DNA from: Brachycybe producta
Taxonomy: Eukaryota > Arthropoda > Diplopoda > Playtdesmida > Andrognathidae
NCBI GenBank assembly: GCA_036925085.1
Contig: JAUPFP010000005.1
Coordinates: 1,874,001 to 1,938,000 of the forward strand
Reading direction: 5' to 3'
Length of the DNA: 64,000 nt
The position numbers were made by a program, and so were the translations under genes. The notes below the pieces were generated by a model. It was not told the origin of the DNA. It ran no database searches and saw nothing but the letters and a program-made list of their open reading frames with translations. Positions 47,701 through 52,439 of the stretch are shown piece by piece. The first letter of the stretch is position 1. Each line of letters begins with the position of its first letter.

Positions 47701-50474
47701 CCTATCGGCTTCGGTAAGTTTAAGAAAATAACCAGTAGATGGCGTTAGCATCTCCATTAATATACATTTTTTATATATACGTCTGTATAGAAGAAACTGA
47801 AATTGTGATACTGCAATGTCTGGTATAGCCATTCGGTTTTCGTTTACATACTTTACGTATTGCGCACCATTATTTTATAAATGTAATTTAAAGTGCACCA
47901 AGCGCTCAAATATGCTGTCCATCCGCTGAATATTTAAATATATTTATAACCAAATTTTTATTTTTTTCTATTTATAAAATAACTAGCCTTACTACCCGGC
48001 TTCGCTCGAGAAAGTAAAACAATTAAAAGAAATACCTTTTATTGGCTTTCATCTTCACTGTTAAAAAATTTGATTTAATTAACAAATTCCTTTGCCACTT
48101 CTTGTCTGAGCCTGACTAAAAATATATTTTCTAAATTGATTAAATAAAGACAGAAGTATGTAGTTTCATATTCATACATTAGTTTTTTTTTTTAATATTC
48201 CTCGTTTTTTTGTTTTCGGTGTTTTGTTTTGAACTTTGCAGTTAAACCGAAACTTTTAACATGGAAGCCAAATGGGATTTCGATATGGCGGTAAGTTCTT
48301 TTGCTGTTTACTTGCAAAATTACTTGCACACTTATTGTGTGTTTGTTTGTTTTCGATGTTTTGTTCTGAACATACCAGTACCCCTACATCGAAAAAGTTG
48401 GATTGATTTTTTTTTAATAACACATAAAAAACAAACAAATAGTAAGAATATTTAATTAAACAATGATTTATTATAAAACTACCTATTGTTATTTTTATTT
48501 CTTTAACATTTCACGATAATTATTTAAGTAATTTGCAAGAAAACTGCAAAAGAACTTACCAACTTATCTAAGTCTCCATCGGTTTCCATGTTAAAAGTTT
48601 CAGCATTACAGCAACATTCAGAACAAAACATCGAAAAAAAAAAACTAATGCATGAATGTGAAACTTAAGTACTTTTATCTTTATTTTGTTCAAAAATTGA
48701 CGAAAATTGGGCGATGAATTTGTGACAAAAAGGCTAAAAATTTGCTGGTGCAGCGATTTTTCCCCTATGTTAAAGTTTTGGGCTGCTAACTTCTTAGTTG
48801 GGGCCATCTTTTCGCCTACTTCCACTAGACATAAGGTCTACTGTGAAGTAAGTATCCTGTTTAGATCAACCACATACATCACAATCACAATTTAATACAA
48901 AAAATCACAATTTAATAAAAAAAGGTCGTGATTTTTTATTTTTGTTAAAATAAATCATGATTTTTTTCCAACCTTGCAATAAAAATTAACAATACACTAT
49001 AATTTCTTGGAAAAATCTTGTCCAGCTTTTACTTAGTTTTTACTAGCTTTACTACCAGGCTTCGCTCGGGAAAGTAAAACAATTAATAAAAAAATAACTT
49101 GTATTGGCTTCAACGTTAAGAAATTCGATCCAATTAGCAAATTCCTATGCCACTTCTTGTCTGAGCCTGACTAAAAATATATTTTCTAAATTTATTAAAG
49201 TATTAAAGATTACTTATTTCTACACTTATCACTTGTGCATTATTCTTGCAACGTCTTTTTAAAAGAACTTAGCATGATAGAGCGTAAGTGACGGCTGCGA
49301 TTCCAATTATATATTTGTATTTGTCATGGAGATCACTTTGAATCATCACTTGATCATTTTGAACTTCTTTGTCAATTTCTTTCTTGAAAGTATATATACT
49401 GTACGTCCATGTTTAACACCTTTGTAGCACCGTTGACATAAAAAATTTCAGCGCTACTACTGAGGCAAATTTCACTTAGTTACGTTAAGCGGTTTGCAAG
49501 TTTTTAGCTTGACGGATAAACATAAACTGTCTGTTTTATATTTAAGATTCTGAAATTAGCCTACGCGCTAATTTCGATAGACGATTAGAAACGAACTAAT
49601 CGTCTATTGAAATTAACATGTAGCCCAATTTCTAACGAATTTTTTAGAAACAGAAGGAATCAACATTTGATTATAAAAAGTATCAGTGGATGTACAGTAT
49701 CTTTGAGTGCTTATTATACTTTTAATTTTTTTAATAACTGTGTGCAAAACAAACCAAGTAAAGAAAAAACAAACACAAAATGTTATGCGGCCATACCAGA
49801 TATTTCATCATACTGATTTTATTGAATTTATTCATGCCAAATAGCCTCTTAAGGTGAGGTTGTGTACTATAGAATGGCCCAAAAGTAGTTACCCCATTTG
49901 GTTTGCGTATTTCTTTAATCCTTTAGTAATTTTTCTACAGATTATTAAACATTATCTCTAAAGAATTTATGATTTATTATTATTATCATCACTATTTTAT
50001 GGAGAAATTGCAGCGAAGTTTCCAAATTAACTTTTTTAAATATGGAGATTGGGCCACACATGCTTCCCAGCTTCCTATAGAGAACAGTTCGAAGCTAACA
50101 TCGGAACAGAAATTTTGAAGAGGGTCGAGGAAAATTCAATAGGAAGGTCAAGATATGTTATATTTTATATATTGCCAGTCGTTATTTTTCACAATTAAAA
50201 TTAAAAATCAAATGAAAAAAAATGTTAATGTATACAGATTATGGTTTTACTCATTAGTTCAAAAGTTATAAGCCAACCAAATGGGGTGACTACTCTTGTT
50301 CCACTTTGTATATGAAGGCCTGCTGAGATGAGGAACTAATAAGAGAAAAACATGTATTTTTTCAGGGATTGGAATTTTATTGTTCAGAAAATGCTCCAGT
50401 ATCACGGTTATTTTTGTCTCTGAAATCTCCAACAGAAAGGGAAATGCTCTACGATAATTTAGTCAAGCAAACAG
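12461..50474 (+). CDS. NSMAF: NSMAF/FAN gene, N-terminal eleven exons (continues beyond window)
   Basis: Join of 12461-12492, 18990-19088, 26101-26179, 34833-34888, 35003-35093, 35161-35229, 35304-35348, 44054-44106, 44762-44894, 45914-45985, 50366-50474. All junctions are GT-AG and every phase agrees, giving 279 residues. They align collinearly with the N-terminus of vertebrate NSMAF (FAN), the WD/BEACH adaptor that links TNF receptor 1 to neutral sphingomyelinase: ERFSLLLL, LKICSKSVVFDP, FPLKDC, GDQAAM, VTPLVTNPGRVLLTTSRLYF, IKRIVKRR, GLEFYCSEN. This covers the GRAM/PH-like region; BEACH and WD40 exons must lie past 64,000. Introns of up to 8.7 kb are full of transposons. Start chosen at the only Met-bearing exon that joins in phase to ERFSLLLL; an upstream non-coding exon is possible. 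Confidence 0.92.
12712..13000 (+). repeat. tRNA-like SINE head interrupted by a MITE
   Basis: TAGCGCAGGGG (A-box-like, from 12722) and AGTTCGATCCT (B-box-like, about 12978-12988) flank a 203 bp palindromic insert. The outer segments CCTAATA and TCTTAGG can pair as an acceptor stem at six of seven positions. With the insert removed the segment has the order of a tRNA-derived SINE head or tRNA pseudogene, but its T-stem pairs poorly. Confidence 0.4.
12750..12952. mobile_element. 203 bp palindromic MITE
   Basis: The first 50 bases (CAGGCAATTATAAATCGGGA onward) recur inverted at the end (12902-12952). Inner segments around GCAACTTCTAATTGGTT also pair, so nearly the whole element can fold into one hairpin. 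No coding capacity. Confidence 0.75.
13014..13403 (-). pseudogene. Unidentified 130-codon frame with one internal stop
   Basis: On the minus strand the frames 13403-13212 and 13202-13014 are in phase, separated by one TAG at 13212-13214. Together they encode a Pro/Thr-rich, basic polypeptide (ITEYPTEGTQIIPESLRLEP; then TEAGPQPTTESTPAPPVQHQ). I do not recognise it. It lies in NSMAF intron 1 antisense to the gene; a retroelement relic is the simplest guess. Confidence 0.25.
13853..14515 (+). repeat. Minisatellite GATGAACATGGTTTGAGGGG, about 32 units
   Basis: Units of 18-22 bp share GATGAACATGGTTT followed by a variable A/G tract (AGGGG, GAGGGAGA, GAGGGTGGG). Blocks of identical variants lie together, which is typical of unequal exchange. 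The minus strand happens to lack stops in all three frames; this is not coding evidence. Confidence 0.95.
14566..14760 (-). repeat. Inverted short array of the same minisatellite
   Basis: About eight units reading CCATGTTCATCC on the + strand, i.e. the reverse complement of the left array, degenerating towards TTTAAAGTATGTTCATCC at the outer side. Confidence 0.9.
14955..15139 (-). repeat. Dispersed GATTCGAA-rich repeat, copy 1 (partial)
   Basis: GGGATGGGCCATTCGAATCC followed by ACTCCATTGACGTCCAATAG matches, inverted, the right part of copies at 24713-25098 and 44139-44545. Confidence 0.7.
15518..16918 (+). pseudogene. RTE endonuclease domain and linker, frameshifted
   Basis: Frames 15518-15781 and 15851-16918 together encode an APE-type endonuclease that nicks target DNA for target-primed reverse transcription. 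Motifs: FGTWNIGSL (Asn), CLQETRWKG (catalytic Glu), VSAYGPQVG, IIGGDFNGHIG (Asp and Asn), SQIDLFMI and QHRLVVLD (His). A shift around 15781 and a stop in the 15782-15850 gap separate the pieces. A basic linker with KKKKDAFKTWW leads into the RT. Confidence 0.85.
16891..18458 (+). pseudogene. RTE reverse transcriptase, frameshifted
   Basis: Frame 16891-17412 carries the RT fingers: MKLGKALGPDRIPVEVWK, PIFKGKGDVQECGNYRGIKL and GFMPGRST. After a stop the palm follows: VFIDLEKAYDRVP and LFADDSL (FADD box, 17680-17697). Frame 17786-18211 gives FKYLGSVLQDDGSLD, and 18278-18460 the C-terminus (KRGRGRPKQTW). At least three frame changes. It would copy LINE RNA into DNA at the nick. Confidence 0.85.
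18472..18989. other. Intron 1 end, no gene seen
   Basis: AT-rich sequence between the RTE element and NSMAF exon 2. A 72-codon minus-strand frame (18508-18726) has no recognisable domain. Confidence 0.5.
18990..19088 (+). CDS. NSMAF: NSMAF exon 2
   Basis: Starts after ACATTAAAG and ends CAAAA|GTGAGT (phase 2 in, phase 2 out). Encodes FSLLLLDPGEIYFEDFAAFY and ends SEDEAIQ; matches the FSLLLLNLEEYYFEQ region of vertebrate NSMAF. Confidence 0.92.
19089..20367. other. Intron 2, left part, no gene seen
   Basis: AT-rich intronic sequence. It contains a near-palindrome around GAAAACGACG / CGTCGTTTT (19797-19846) and short frames only. No recognised element. Confidence 0.4.
21181..21955 (-). pseudogene. 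5'-truncated LINE, RT C-terminal part
   Basis: A 226-codon minus frame (21263-21943) holds the end of a CR1/Jockey-group RT: TIKYLGLTLSKDMLWKDHIT, VRPILEYCSPIWNPF and MVQRRAARFVKG, then RLWNSLPVNS near the end. The 3' UTR ends in a (TTGAA)n-like tail (ATTCAATTCAATTC at 21186 on +). The upstream part is missing, as is usual for incomplete reverse transcription. Nested in the hAT-like element. Confidence 0.85.
22384..22430. repeat. CA and TA microsatellites
   Basis: CACACACACACACA followed shortly by TATATATATA in the hAT-like element. Confidence 0.85.
22822..24100. other. Intron 2, middle part
   Basis: No gene. Contains a (TA)n run at 23695-23721 and a hairpin CCCGTCATGCACGACGGG at 23877-23894. 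That hairpin resembles CCCGTCATAAATGACGGG at 22089-22106; the pair suggests a dispersed element with a hairpin end. Confidence 0.45.
24240..24615 (-). repeat. Degenerate GGCATTGTGGG minisatellite
   Basis: Loose 25-30 bp spacing of GGCATTGTGGGC, GGCATCATGGGC and GGCATTCTTGG-type words. The opposite strand reads as Met-Pro-Lys-Pro-rich protein (24319-24606), better explained by the repeat than by a gene. Confidence 0.5.
24713..25098 (+). repeat. Dispersed GATTCGAA-rich repeat, copy 2
   Basis: About 386 bp, opening GTTGGGATGAATCCTAAATT and closing GGAATGTCCCATCCCC, so the ends are inverted (GGGATG/CATCCC). Shares GTGTGGCACTCAGGGTCG with copy 3. Non-coding MITE-like element. Confidence 0.7.
25138..25787. 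mobile_element. TTAA-flanked MITE
   Basis: TTAAGAGCCTACAGTG at 25138 and CACATATAGGCTCTTAA ending 25787 form inverted ends bounded by TTAA, the target of piggyBac and Kolobok elements. 650 bp, no transposase. Confidence 0.55.
26101..26179 (+). CDS. NSMAF: NSMAF exon 3
   Basis: Acceptor TTCTGGAAG, donor CTGAAG|GTATTT. Encodes VQRGRLKICSKSVVFDPKDT, matching RGSLKICSKSVIFEPD of vertebrate NSMAF, the first beta strands of the GRAM/PH-like domain. Confidence 0.93.
26180..26688. other. Intron 3 start
   Basis: No gene. Around 26390-26530 the words GTGGAGGA and TCCTCC recur in both orientations (GGAGGACACAGTCCTCC is palindromic), which looks like part of a small MITE. Confidence 0.4.
26690..29602 (+). 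repeat. 29 bp minisatellite, about 100 copies
   Basis: Unit TACGTCGGCGTGTAGAACCT followed by TACGCGCTG on the right side. On the left the same positions read CAACGTG, AAAACATT and CGCATTA. Period is exactly 29 bp with almost no indels. Variants change stepwise along the array: CAACG to CAGCG to CGGCG; CGCATTA to CGCATTG to CGCGTTG to CGCGCTG; AAAACA to TTAACC to AGAACC/AGGACC. CpG per unit rises from about three to five. Each unit holds CGTCA or its CGTCG variant, a CRE-like half-site. Located in NSMAF intron 3. Confidence 0.97.
29603..31223. other. Intron 3, between minisatellite and solo LTR
   Basis: No gene. Two related hairpins: TGAATCGCGTCAGTCGCGGTTCA-type at 29849-29871 and CTGAATCGCACCAGTTGCGA (stem GAATCGCA/TGCGATTC) at 30417-30441, each close to a CCCGCAACA word. 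Probably ends of a small repeat. Short antisense frames at 30058-30488 have no recognisable domain. Confidence 0.4.
31228..31932 (+). repeat. Solo Gypsy LTR B (705 bp) with ATTA target duplication
   Basis: TGTGACAACCC at the left and GGGTCGTTACA at the right, homologous through to the LTRs of copies A, C and D. Flanked by ATTA at 31224-31227 and 31933-31936. AATAAA at 31541-31546. The internal region was lost by LTR-LTR recombination. It fixes the family's target duplication at 4 bp. Confidence 0.9.
31937..33208. other. Intron 3, no gene seen
   Basis: AT-rich. CAGTGATTCCCAAAGGGTGT at 32681 resembles a hAT terminal repeat, but no matching inverted end was found nearby. A 68-codon frame at 32862-33068 has no known domain. 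Confidence 0.35.
33209..33580 (+). repeat. Possible solo LTR or LTR-like promoter of another family
   Basis: Starts TGTTGTAACACTC, contains GGTATAAAAGG (33378-33388, TATA box) and AATAAAG (about 33500), and ends near GGAGACACCACA. TATA and poly(A) signal 120 bp apart in one compact GC-richer unit fit a U3-R-U5. No target duplication is evident, so this is tentative. Confidence 0.35.
34064..34400 (+). repeat. Tandem duplication of about 190 bp
   Basis: AAATTTTGAAACAGTCCTTC at 34074 and AAATTTTCAAAAGGTCCTTC at 34267 start two related segments. Each continues with a CCAAAAAAA-CCCACAAA-ATTTGAAG-ACTC-CGTTAAAAACAA series. Two copies, diverged. Confidence 0.65.
34833..34888 (+). CDS. NSMAF: NSMAF exon 4
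   Basis: Acceptor CCTATTCTAAG, donor TCCAG|GTGACA. Encodes FPLKDCQNIARWTGPLLS, matching IPLRDCIKIG of vertebrate NSMAF. Phase 0 in and phase 2 out agree with neighbours. Confidence 0.88.
35003..35093 (+). CDS. NSMAF: NSMAF exon 5
   Basis: Acceptor TTATAAATAG, donor AACAGA|GTAAAT. Encodes IDNQNIIMIESEQVVEMLAN and NIIVPFTFNR; the last part aligns with HNVVAPYKIERG of vertebrate NSMAF. Confidence 0.88.
35161..35229 (+). CDS. NSMAF: NSMAF exon 6
   Basis: Acceptor ATATTTTTCAG, donor CTGCAA|GTTAGT; 23 codons in phase 0. Reads VKMQYLFALHFAKIEDCLPQ, matching [20 protein letters not shown]. Intron to exon 7 is only 74 bp. Confidence 0.9.
35304..35348 (+). CDS. NSMAF: NSMAF exon 7
   Basis: Acceptor CTCGTTTAG, donor GCAATG|GTGAGT; 15 codons LCRASTLPAGDQAAM, matching LHRASCLDKLGDQTAM. 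The next exon is 8.7 kb away across hAT elements and Gypsy C. Confidence 0.92.
35349..36143. other. Intron 7 start, no gene seen
   Basis: AT-rich intronic sequence. A minus-strand 95-codon frame at 35785-36072 is Tyr/Phe-rich and has no recognisable domain. Confidence 0.4.
36489..37270 (-). mobile_element. hAT element, TIR CAGGGTTGG, nested
   Basis: CAGGGTTGG at 36489 and CCAACCCTG ending 37270, flanked by perfect CTTGTATG duplications (36481-36488; 37271-37278). The subterminal regions are made of repeated TGATTTAATC-like words. Confidence 0.9.
36822..37140 (-). pseudogene. hAT transposase dimerisation-domain remnant
   Basis: Minus frames 37125-36886 and 37013-36822 read LLDEMEEVCQ, PLSWWQHYRD and, after a shift, QLPKEVIDIVSQLHTAIAS, TAGKLVTVF. 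PLSWW and the S-TAGKLVT segment are conserved in the C-terminal dimerisation domain of hAT transposases. The catalytic part is absent, so the element moved in trans, if at all. Confidence 0.65.
37470..38840. other. Intron 7, middle part
   Basis: No confident gene. An exon-like segment, TATATGTAG then 32 codons ending WRAKWELQLK and a stop (37625-37716), may be a decayed 3' exon of something else. The remainder is AT-rich. Confidence 0.3.
38860..38916. repeat. Left half of a ~75 bp segment shared with the pol of Gypsy D; possible microexon
   Basis: CTCTGCCACAG, then 21 bases GCATTCGTTGCTGCTTGCAA plus A, then GTAATTTTT (the last part now at 43994 after the Gypsy C insertion). The same order occurs at 62437-62515. 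The 21 bases keep phase 0 between exons 7 and 8 (AFVAACK), with acceptor and donor consensus, but vertebrate NSMAF has no such residues here. Either an alternative microexon or a small dispersed repeat. Confidence 0.3.
38917..39466 (+). repeat. Truncated 5' LTR of Gypsy copy C
   Basis: Matches the first 550 or so bases of the 3' LTR at 43245, through AATAAA (about 39242) and GGCGGCAATTCACC, and breaks within GATTCGGCGAGG, where CACTTCATGATGG integrase sequence begins. Confidence 0.85.
39467..39950 (+). pseudogene. Integrase C-terminal half, Gypsy copy C
   Basis: HFMMVYHPQANGLTERMNKT (catalytic Glu in TERM), then ETIKRYLDPLKDQRDWW. After a stop near 39611 the text continues MWAYNVVQEST, SPYQLLFGREPRLEIDNLQP and the VKPPLYQPVMKVWLRDMAGK region. 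The first two catalytic Asp residues are deleted. Inactive. Confidence 0.8.
39951..40680 (+). pseudogene. GPY/F-like tail and acidic extension, Gypsy copy C
   Basis: FEVEFVDGYGRKVWDRFQVD then LKLY matches the integrase C-terminal module that contacts DNA or targets insertion. An acidic Ser-rich segment follows (GCSDTSSNSEGASDAESKAD). A TAG ends it at 40234; another frame continues YEPLPWWKRAGRFLEWDDGL, which is also present in copy D (LPWWERAGPSLEWDD). The last open frame ends at 40665. Confidence 0.65.
40804..41750 (+). other. Extra ~945 bp in Gypsy C absent from D
   Basis: C and D align up to GCCAGAAGAAAA (40790-40801) and again from GCTCCGGTGGACC-AAGC (41751). Between them C has sequence that starts GTAAGTCCCT. 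It includes runs of CGGTGG / CCACGGTT words (about 41000-41330) and a strong TTTACTGCAG|GTAGCC acceptor-like site at 41370. Could be a retained intron of the 3' ORF transcript, an insertion in C or a deletion in D. Confidence 0.4.
41750..43240 (+). pseudogene. Gypsy copy C 3' ORF region (unknown protein)
   Basis: Collinear with A and D: WLELASLAEKSRDTF, Lys block KKKKKDKKKSTREKG (about 42195-42240), GADEESRHVVSVSAENLPGD, NNRLGLWQDQPEMEGF, VNPVRRRFAILDVVGTGAGL, QLAAPYVQHLLGCYLEELVG, then RLRGTDFDIRVGW and CWLDRPDPGK just before the polypurine tract. Broken into several frames. No known domain; function unknown. Confidence 0.6.
43245..43990 (+). repeat. 3' LTR of Gypsy copy C (746 bp)
   Basis: Begins TGTTATTATCC (mutated TGTGACAACCC) after purine-rich GGGAAGTTGAGAGGAT; contains AATAAA near 43603; ends GGGTTGTTAAA. 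Homologous to LTR A, B and D throughout. Confidence 0.85.
44054..44106 (+). CDS. NSMAF: NSMAF exon 8
   Basis: Acceptor TATTCCTGTAG, donor TGTTG|GTAAGA. Encodes ISAIVQSRQKMVKFDSC plus the first two bases of Trp; matches ITAILQSRLARTSFDK. Lies only about 60 bp after Gypsy copy C. Confidence 0.92.
44139..44545 (+). repeat. Dispersed GATTCGAA-rich repeat, copy 3
   Basis: GGTGGGACAAATCCTAAATT to GAATGGCCCATCC; shares GTGTGGCACTCAGGGTCG and ACGTCAATGGAGT with copies 1 and 2. In intron 8. Confidence 0.7.
44762..44894 (+). CDS. NSMAF: NSMAF exon 9
   Basis: Acceptor ATTTTCTAG, donor GAACCA|GTGAGT. Reads IEDLNEQTIFETQGNRVTPL, then VTNPGRVLLTTSRLYFQAYN. VTPLVTNPG and the LYFQ-N segment are nearly invariant in NSMAF; this is the GRAM-like domain. 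Confidence 0.96.
45290..45800 (-). other. GC-rich island with a 158-codon antisense frame
   Basis: In the AT-rich intron 9, 45400-45790 is GC-rich and CpG-rich, with GTCTGCGGGCGGTGTCTGCG at one side and GCAGACGCCAACCGCTGACG at the other, partly inverted. The minus frame 45292-45768 is open but has no recognisable domain. Likely a MITE (Harbinger-like TIR composition) rather than a gene. Confidence 0.35.
45914..45985 (+). CDS. NSMAF: NSMAF exon 10
   Basis: Acceptor TTTTATTTCAG, donor CACATT|GTAAGT; 24 codons. FPVFKIKLGDIKRIVKRRFL matches [20 protein letters not shown]. Confidence 0.93.
46266..46612. mobile_element. MITE with GGGTGTCC ends
   Basis: AGGGTGTCCAAAAGG at 46266 and ATGGACACCCT ending near 46613 are inverted. 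About 350 bp, mariner-like ends, no coding frame. Target duplication not clear. Confidence 0.5.
46616..47087. other. Intron 10, no gene seen
   Basis: Intronic spacer between two MITEs; nothing recognised. Confidence 0.4.
47088..47400. mobile_element. MITE with TAGGGCTGTGGAGTCG end
   Basis: TAGGGCTGTGGAGTCG at the left and CGGAGTCGGTAGTAAGGCCC at the right are imperfect inverted ends, with GACTCC/GGAGTC words inside. This end sequence is familiar from hAT-type MITEs in several animals. No clear duplication. Confidence 0.5.
47985..48150 (+). repeat. CCCGGCTTCGCTCGAG repeat, copy 1
   Basis: ACTAGCCTTACTACCCGGCT then GAGAAAGTAAAACAATTAA, through CTTGTCTGAGCCTGACTAAA. About 165 bp, repeated at 49035-49200 in the same orientation. 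Confidence 0.75.
48253..48597. repeat. Facing copies of a short ATG-bearing exon
   Basis: On + at 48261-48290 CTTTTAACATG opens ten codons MEAKWDFDMA followed by GTAAGTTCTTTT. On - at 48589-48560 CTTTTAACATG opens ten codons METDGDLDKL followed by GTAAGTTCTTTT. Upstream of each is CGATGTTTTGTTCTGAA or a close variant. Two copies of the same transposon start exon point at each other. Confidence 0.55.
48568..48985 (-). mobile_element. hAT end fragment, CAGGGTTGG family
   Basis: Read on the minus strand it starts CAAGGTTGGAAAAAAATCAT, as does the nested hAT at 36489, then TGATTT words. A frame KMAPTKKLAAQNFNIGEKSL, HQQIFSLF follows, perhaps the transposase N-terminus, running to the start exon at 48589. 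The other end was not found. Confidence 0.5.
49035..49200 (+). repeat. CCAGGCTTCGCTCGGG repeat, copy 2
   Basis: Same order as copy 1 at 47985: ACTAGCTTTACTACCAGGCT, GGGAAAGTAAAACAATTAA, CTTGTCTGAGCCTGACTAAA. Mostly identical to copy 1 by eye. Confidence 0.75.
49868..50312. mobile_element. Mariner-like MITE, AGTAGTTACCCCATTTGG ends
   Basis: TATAGAATGGCCCAAAAGTA, GTTACCCCATTTGGTT at the left; AACCAAATGGGGTGACTACT, CTTGTTCCACTTTGTATA at the right. TIR of about 35 bp bounded by TA. About 445 bp, no transposase. Immediately upstream of NSMAF exon 11. Confidence 0.6.
50366..50474 (+). CDS. NSMAF: NSMAF exon 11 (last in window)
   Basis: Acceptor TATTTTTTCAG, donor AAACAG|GTTGGT (phase 1 out). Reads GLEFYCSENAPVSRLFLSLK and SPTEREMLYDNLVKQT; matches GLEVFCTED of vertebrate NSMAF and the following PH-like strands. 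The next exon, leading to BEACH, is not seen in the remaining 13.5 kb. Confidence 0.93.
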
Positions 50475-51242
50475 GTTGGTAGCAAAAAAAATAACTCTTA
50501 AATGATATACTGCATAAAACTTTCACATTTAATAATAATAATAATAATAATAATATTTTATTAGGGTTTTACAGGTTGTACATTACAGCAACACTTACGT
50601 CTAACCCTGGTCAATATAAGACAAAATAAAATAACAAACACAAATAAATAGGGATATACAAAGAGATGAAAATAATCATTTCATTATCGAAACATTTTTT
50701 TTTTATTTCATCTTGCAGCCTGTCCACGCAACCAACAAGCTAGATCCAATGTCTTAACATTGGCATAAAAGCTAGGTGATGATGAAGAGTCCACTACATA
50801 TTGTGGGAGTGAATTCCAAATAGGGATGACCCTATTAAAAAAACAGTGTTGTTTACAATTAATGCGAGCTACAGGTGACATAATACGCTTTGAGTGGGAC
50901 CTAGTGATTGTTGGAGAAAATATTAGGAAAGTCTCCCACTTCGAGGGAAAAAAGACATCCTTAGCCAATATTTTGTATAACAATACTAAGTCAGTATGGA
51001 GGTGTCTGAGTTCAAGAGTAATTATTCCAAGGGAATGTAATCGTTGTATATACGACATATTAGACAAGCCTTTCAATCGTTTAGTAAATCTACGCTGAAC
51101 TGCCTCTATTGCATTTCAATATCTCGTATCAGATATGGGGACCACACTGAAGATGCATAACTCAGGATTGGGATTACAAATGCCTTAAAGGCCATGACTA
51201 ATACTGTAATTGGGCTATTGGGCAATACTTTAAATAATATGC

Positions 51243-52412
51243 CTACCCTTTTTGATGGCCTTTAGAACACATTACGTTACAATGTGATGAGAAATTTAAC
51301 TTATCATTAAACAAGACACCCAGGTCTCGGGCTTCAGGAACCAATTTAATGGCACTGCCCATACAAGATAGACTTGATGCCAGCCCTTTAGTATTAAAGT
51401 CCAGCACCATACACTTGTCAATTGAAAGAGACATGCCATTAGTATCTGCCCAATCTGATATGTTAGATAGGGTTCCTTGCAGTTTCTCCAAACAACTGGA
51501 TACACATTTAATGTCATCGGCATAAAGCAGGGTCTTACAGAGATTGTTTTGTTCTATATCATTAATAAATATACCAAATAGGATTGGTCCCAATACGCTA
51601 CCCTGAATTACCCCACTACCAACTGAGTTAACGCACGAGAGGGTTGATCCCACTTGAACTGACTGGAAGCGGTTAGTCAGAAAAGCCAGTATCCATCCAT
51701 AGACAGGGTTTGCTATACCATATCTAGCAAGCTTGGCCATCAGAAGACCATGATCAACTCTGTCAAATGCAGATGTAAAATCAAGATAAGCCACAGTTGC
51801 AGACTTCTTTTTATCTACGCAGTCCACAATTTCTAGTAGACAGTCAAGAAGTTGTATCATTGAAGAACGAGTGGGAAGGAAACCATACTGGTTTGAGGCA
51901 AGCAAGTTCATTGATTTCATATGATTTAATAAATATTCCCCAATTATCCTTTCCATTAGCTTACATATAATACTTGTGAGCGATATTGGCCTATAATTCT
52001 TCGGCAGTGTACGATCACCTTTTTTAAAGACAGGACGTACTATGGCCAATTTCCATTCGGAAGGTAAACTGCCCGATAGTAAAGATAACTTAAATAGATC
52101 ACAAATTGGGCTGGCAAGCTCTGCCGCACAATGCTTTAATACCCTGGCAGGAATTCCATCAGGCCCAGGAGTGCAATTTGGACGTATATTATTAAGCAAT
52201 TCATAAATAGTGTGCACATTAAAGGAAGAAAGTGCTCCAAGATCGGTATGAAGTGGATTAGTACAGTCGTTTGGTATACGGTTATTTTGTAAGTACGAGT
52301 TAGCAAATTCAAGGTTTAAGAATTCTGCTTGTTCTGTTTCTGAAGAACTAACTACCCCACTTTCTAAAACCAAGTTTAGAATTTTTGCGTGATTGCAAAG
52401 ACGTCTGCGCAC
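51243..52412 (-). CDS. LINE reverse transcriptase domain
   Basis: 389 codons without interruption. RT motifs in order: NCTPGPDGIPARVLKHC, VRPVFKKGDRTLPKNYRPIS, NQYGFLPTRSS, YLDFTSAFDRVDH (first Asp), GVIQGSVLGPILF, LLYADDIKCV (catalytic YADD) and DLGVLFNDKLNFSSHC. All expected catalytic residues are present. The frame shifts near 51243, and the C-terminal region continues at 51076-50708 (VIPIWNSLPQYVVDSSSSPS). Confidence 0.88.
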   Translation of the reverse strand: MRRRLCNHAKILNLVLESGVVSSSETEQAEFLNLEFANSYLQNNRIPNDCTNPLHTDLGALSSFNVHTIYELLNNIRPNCTPGPDGIPARVLKHCAAELASPICDLFKLSLLSGSLPSEWKLAIVRPVFKKGDRTLPKNYRPISLTSIICKLMERIIGEYLLNHMKSMNLLASNQYGFLPTRSSMIQLLDCLLEIVDCVDKKKSATVAYLDFTSAFDRVDHGLLMAKLARYGIANPVYGWILAFLTNRFQSVQVGSTLSCVNSVGSGVIQGSVLGPILFGIFINDIEQNNLCKTLLYADDIKCVSSCLEKLQGTLSNISDWADTNGMSLSIDKCMVLDFNTKGLASSLSCMGSAIKLVPEARDLGVLFNDKLNFSSHCNVMCSKGHQKG

Positions 52413-52439
52413 GAACTTAAAAAAGGTAGTATTATCACG

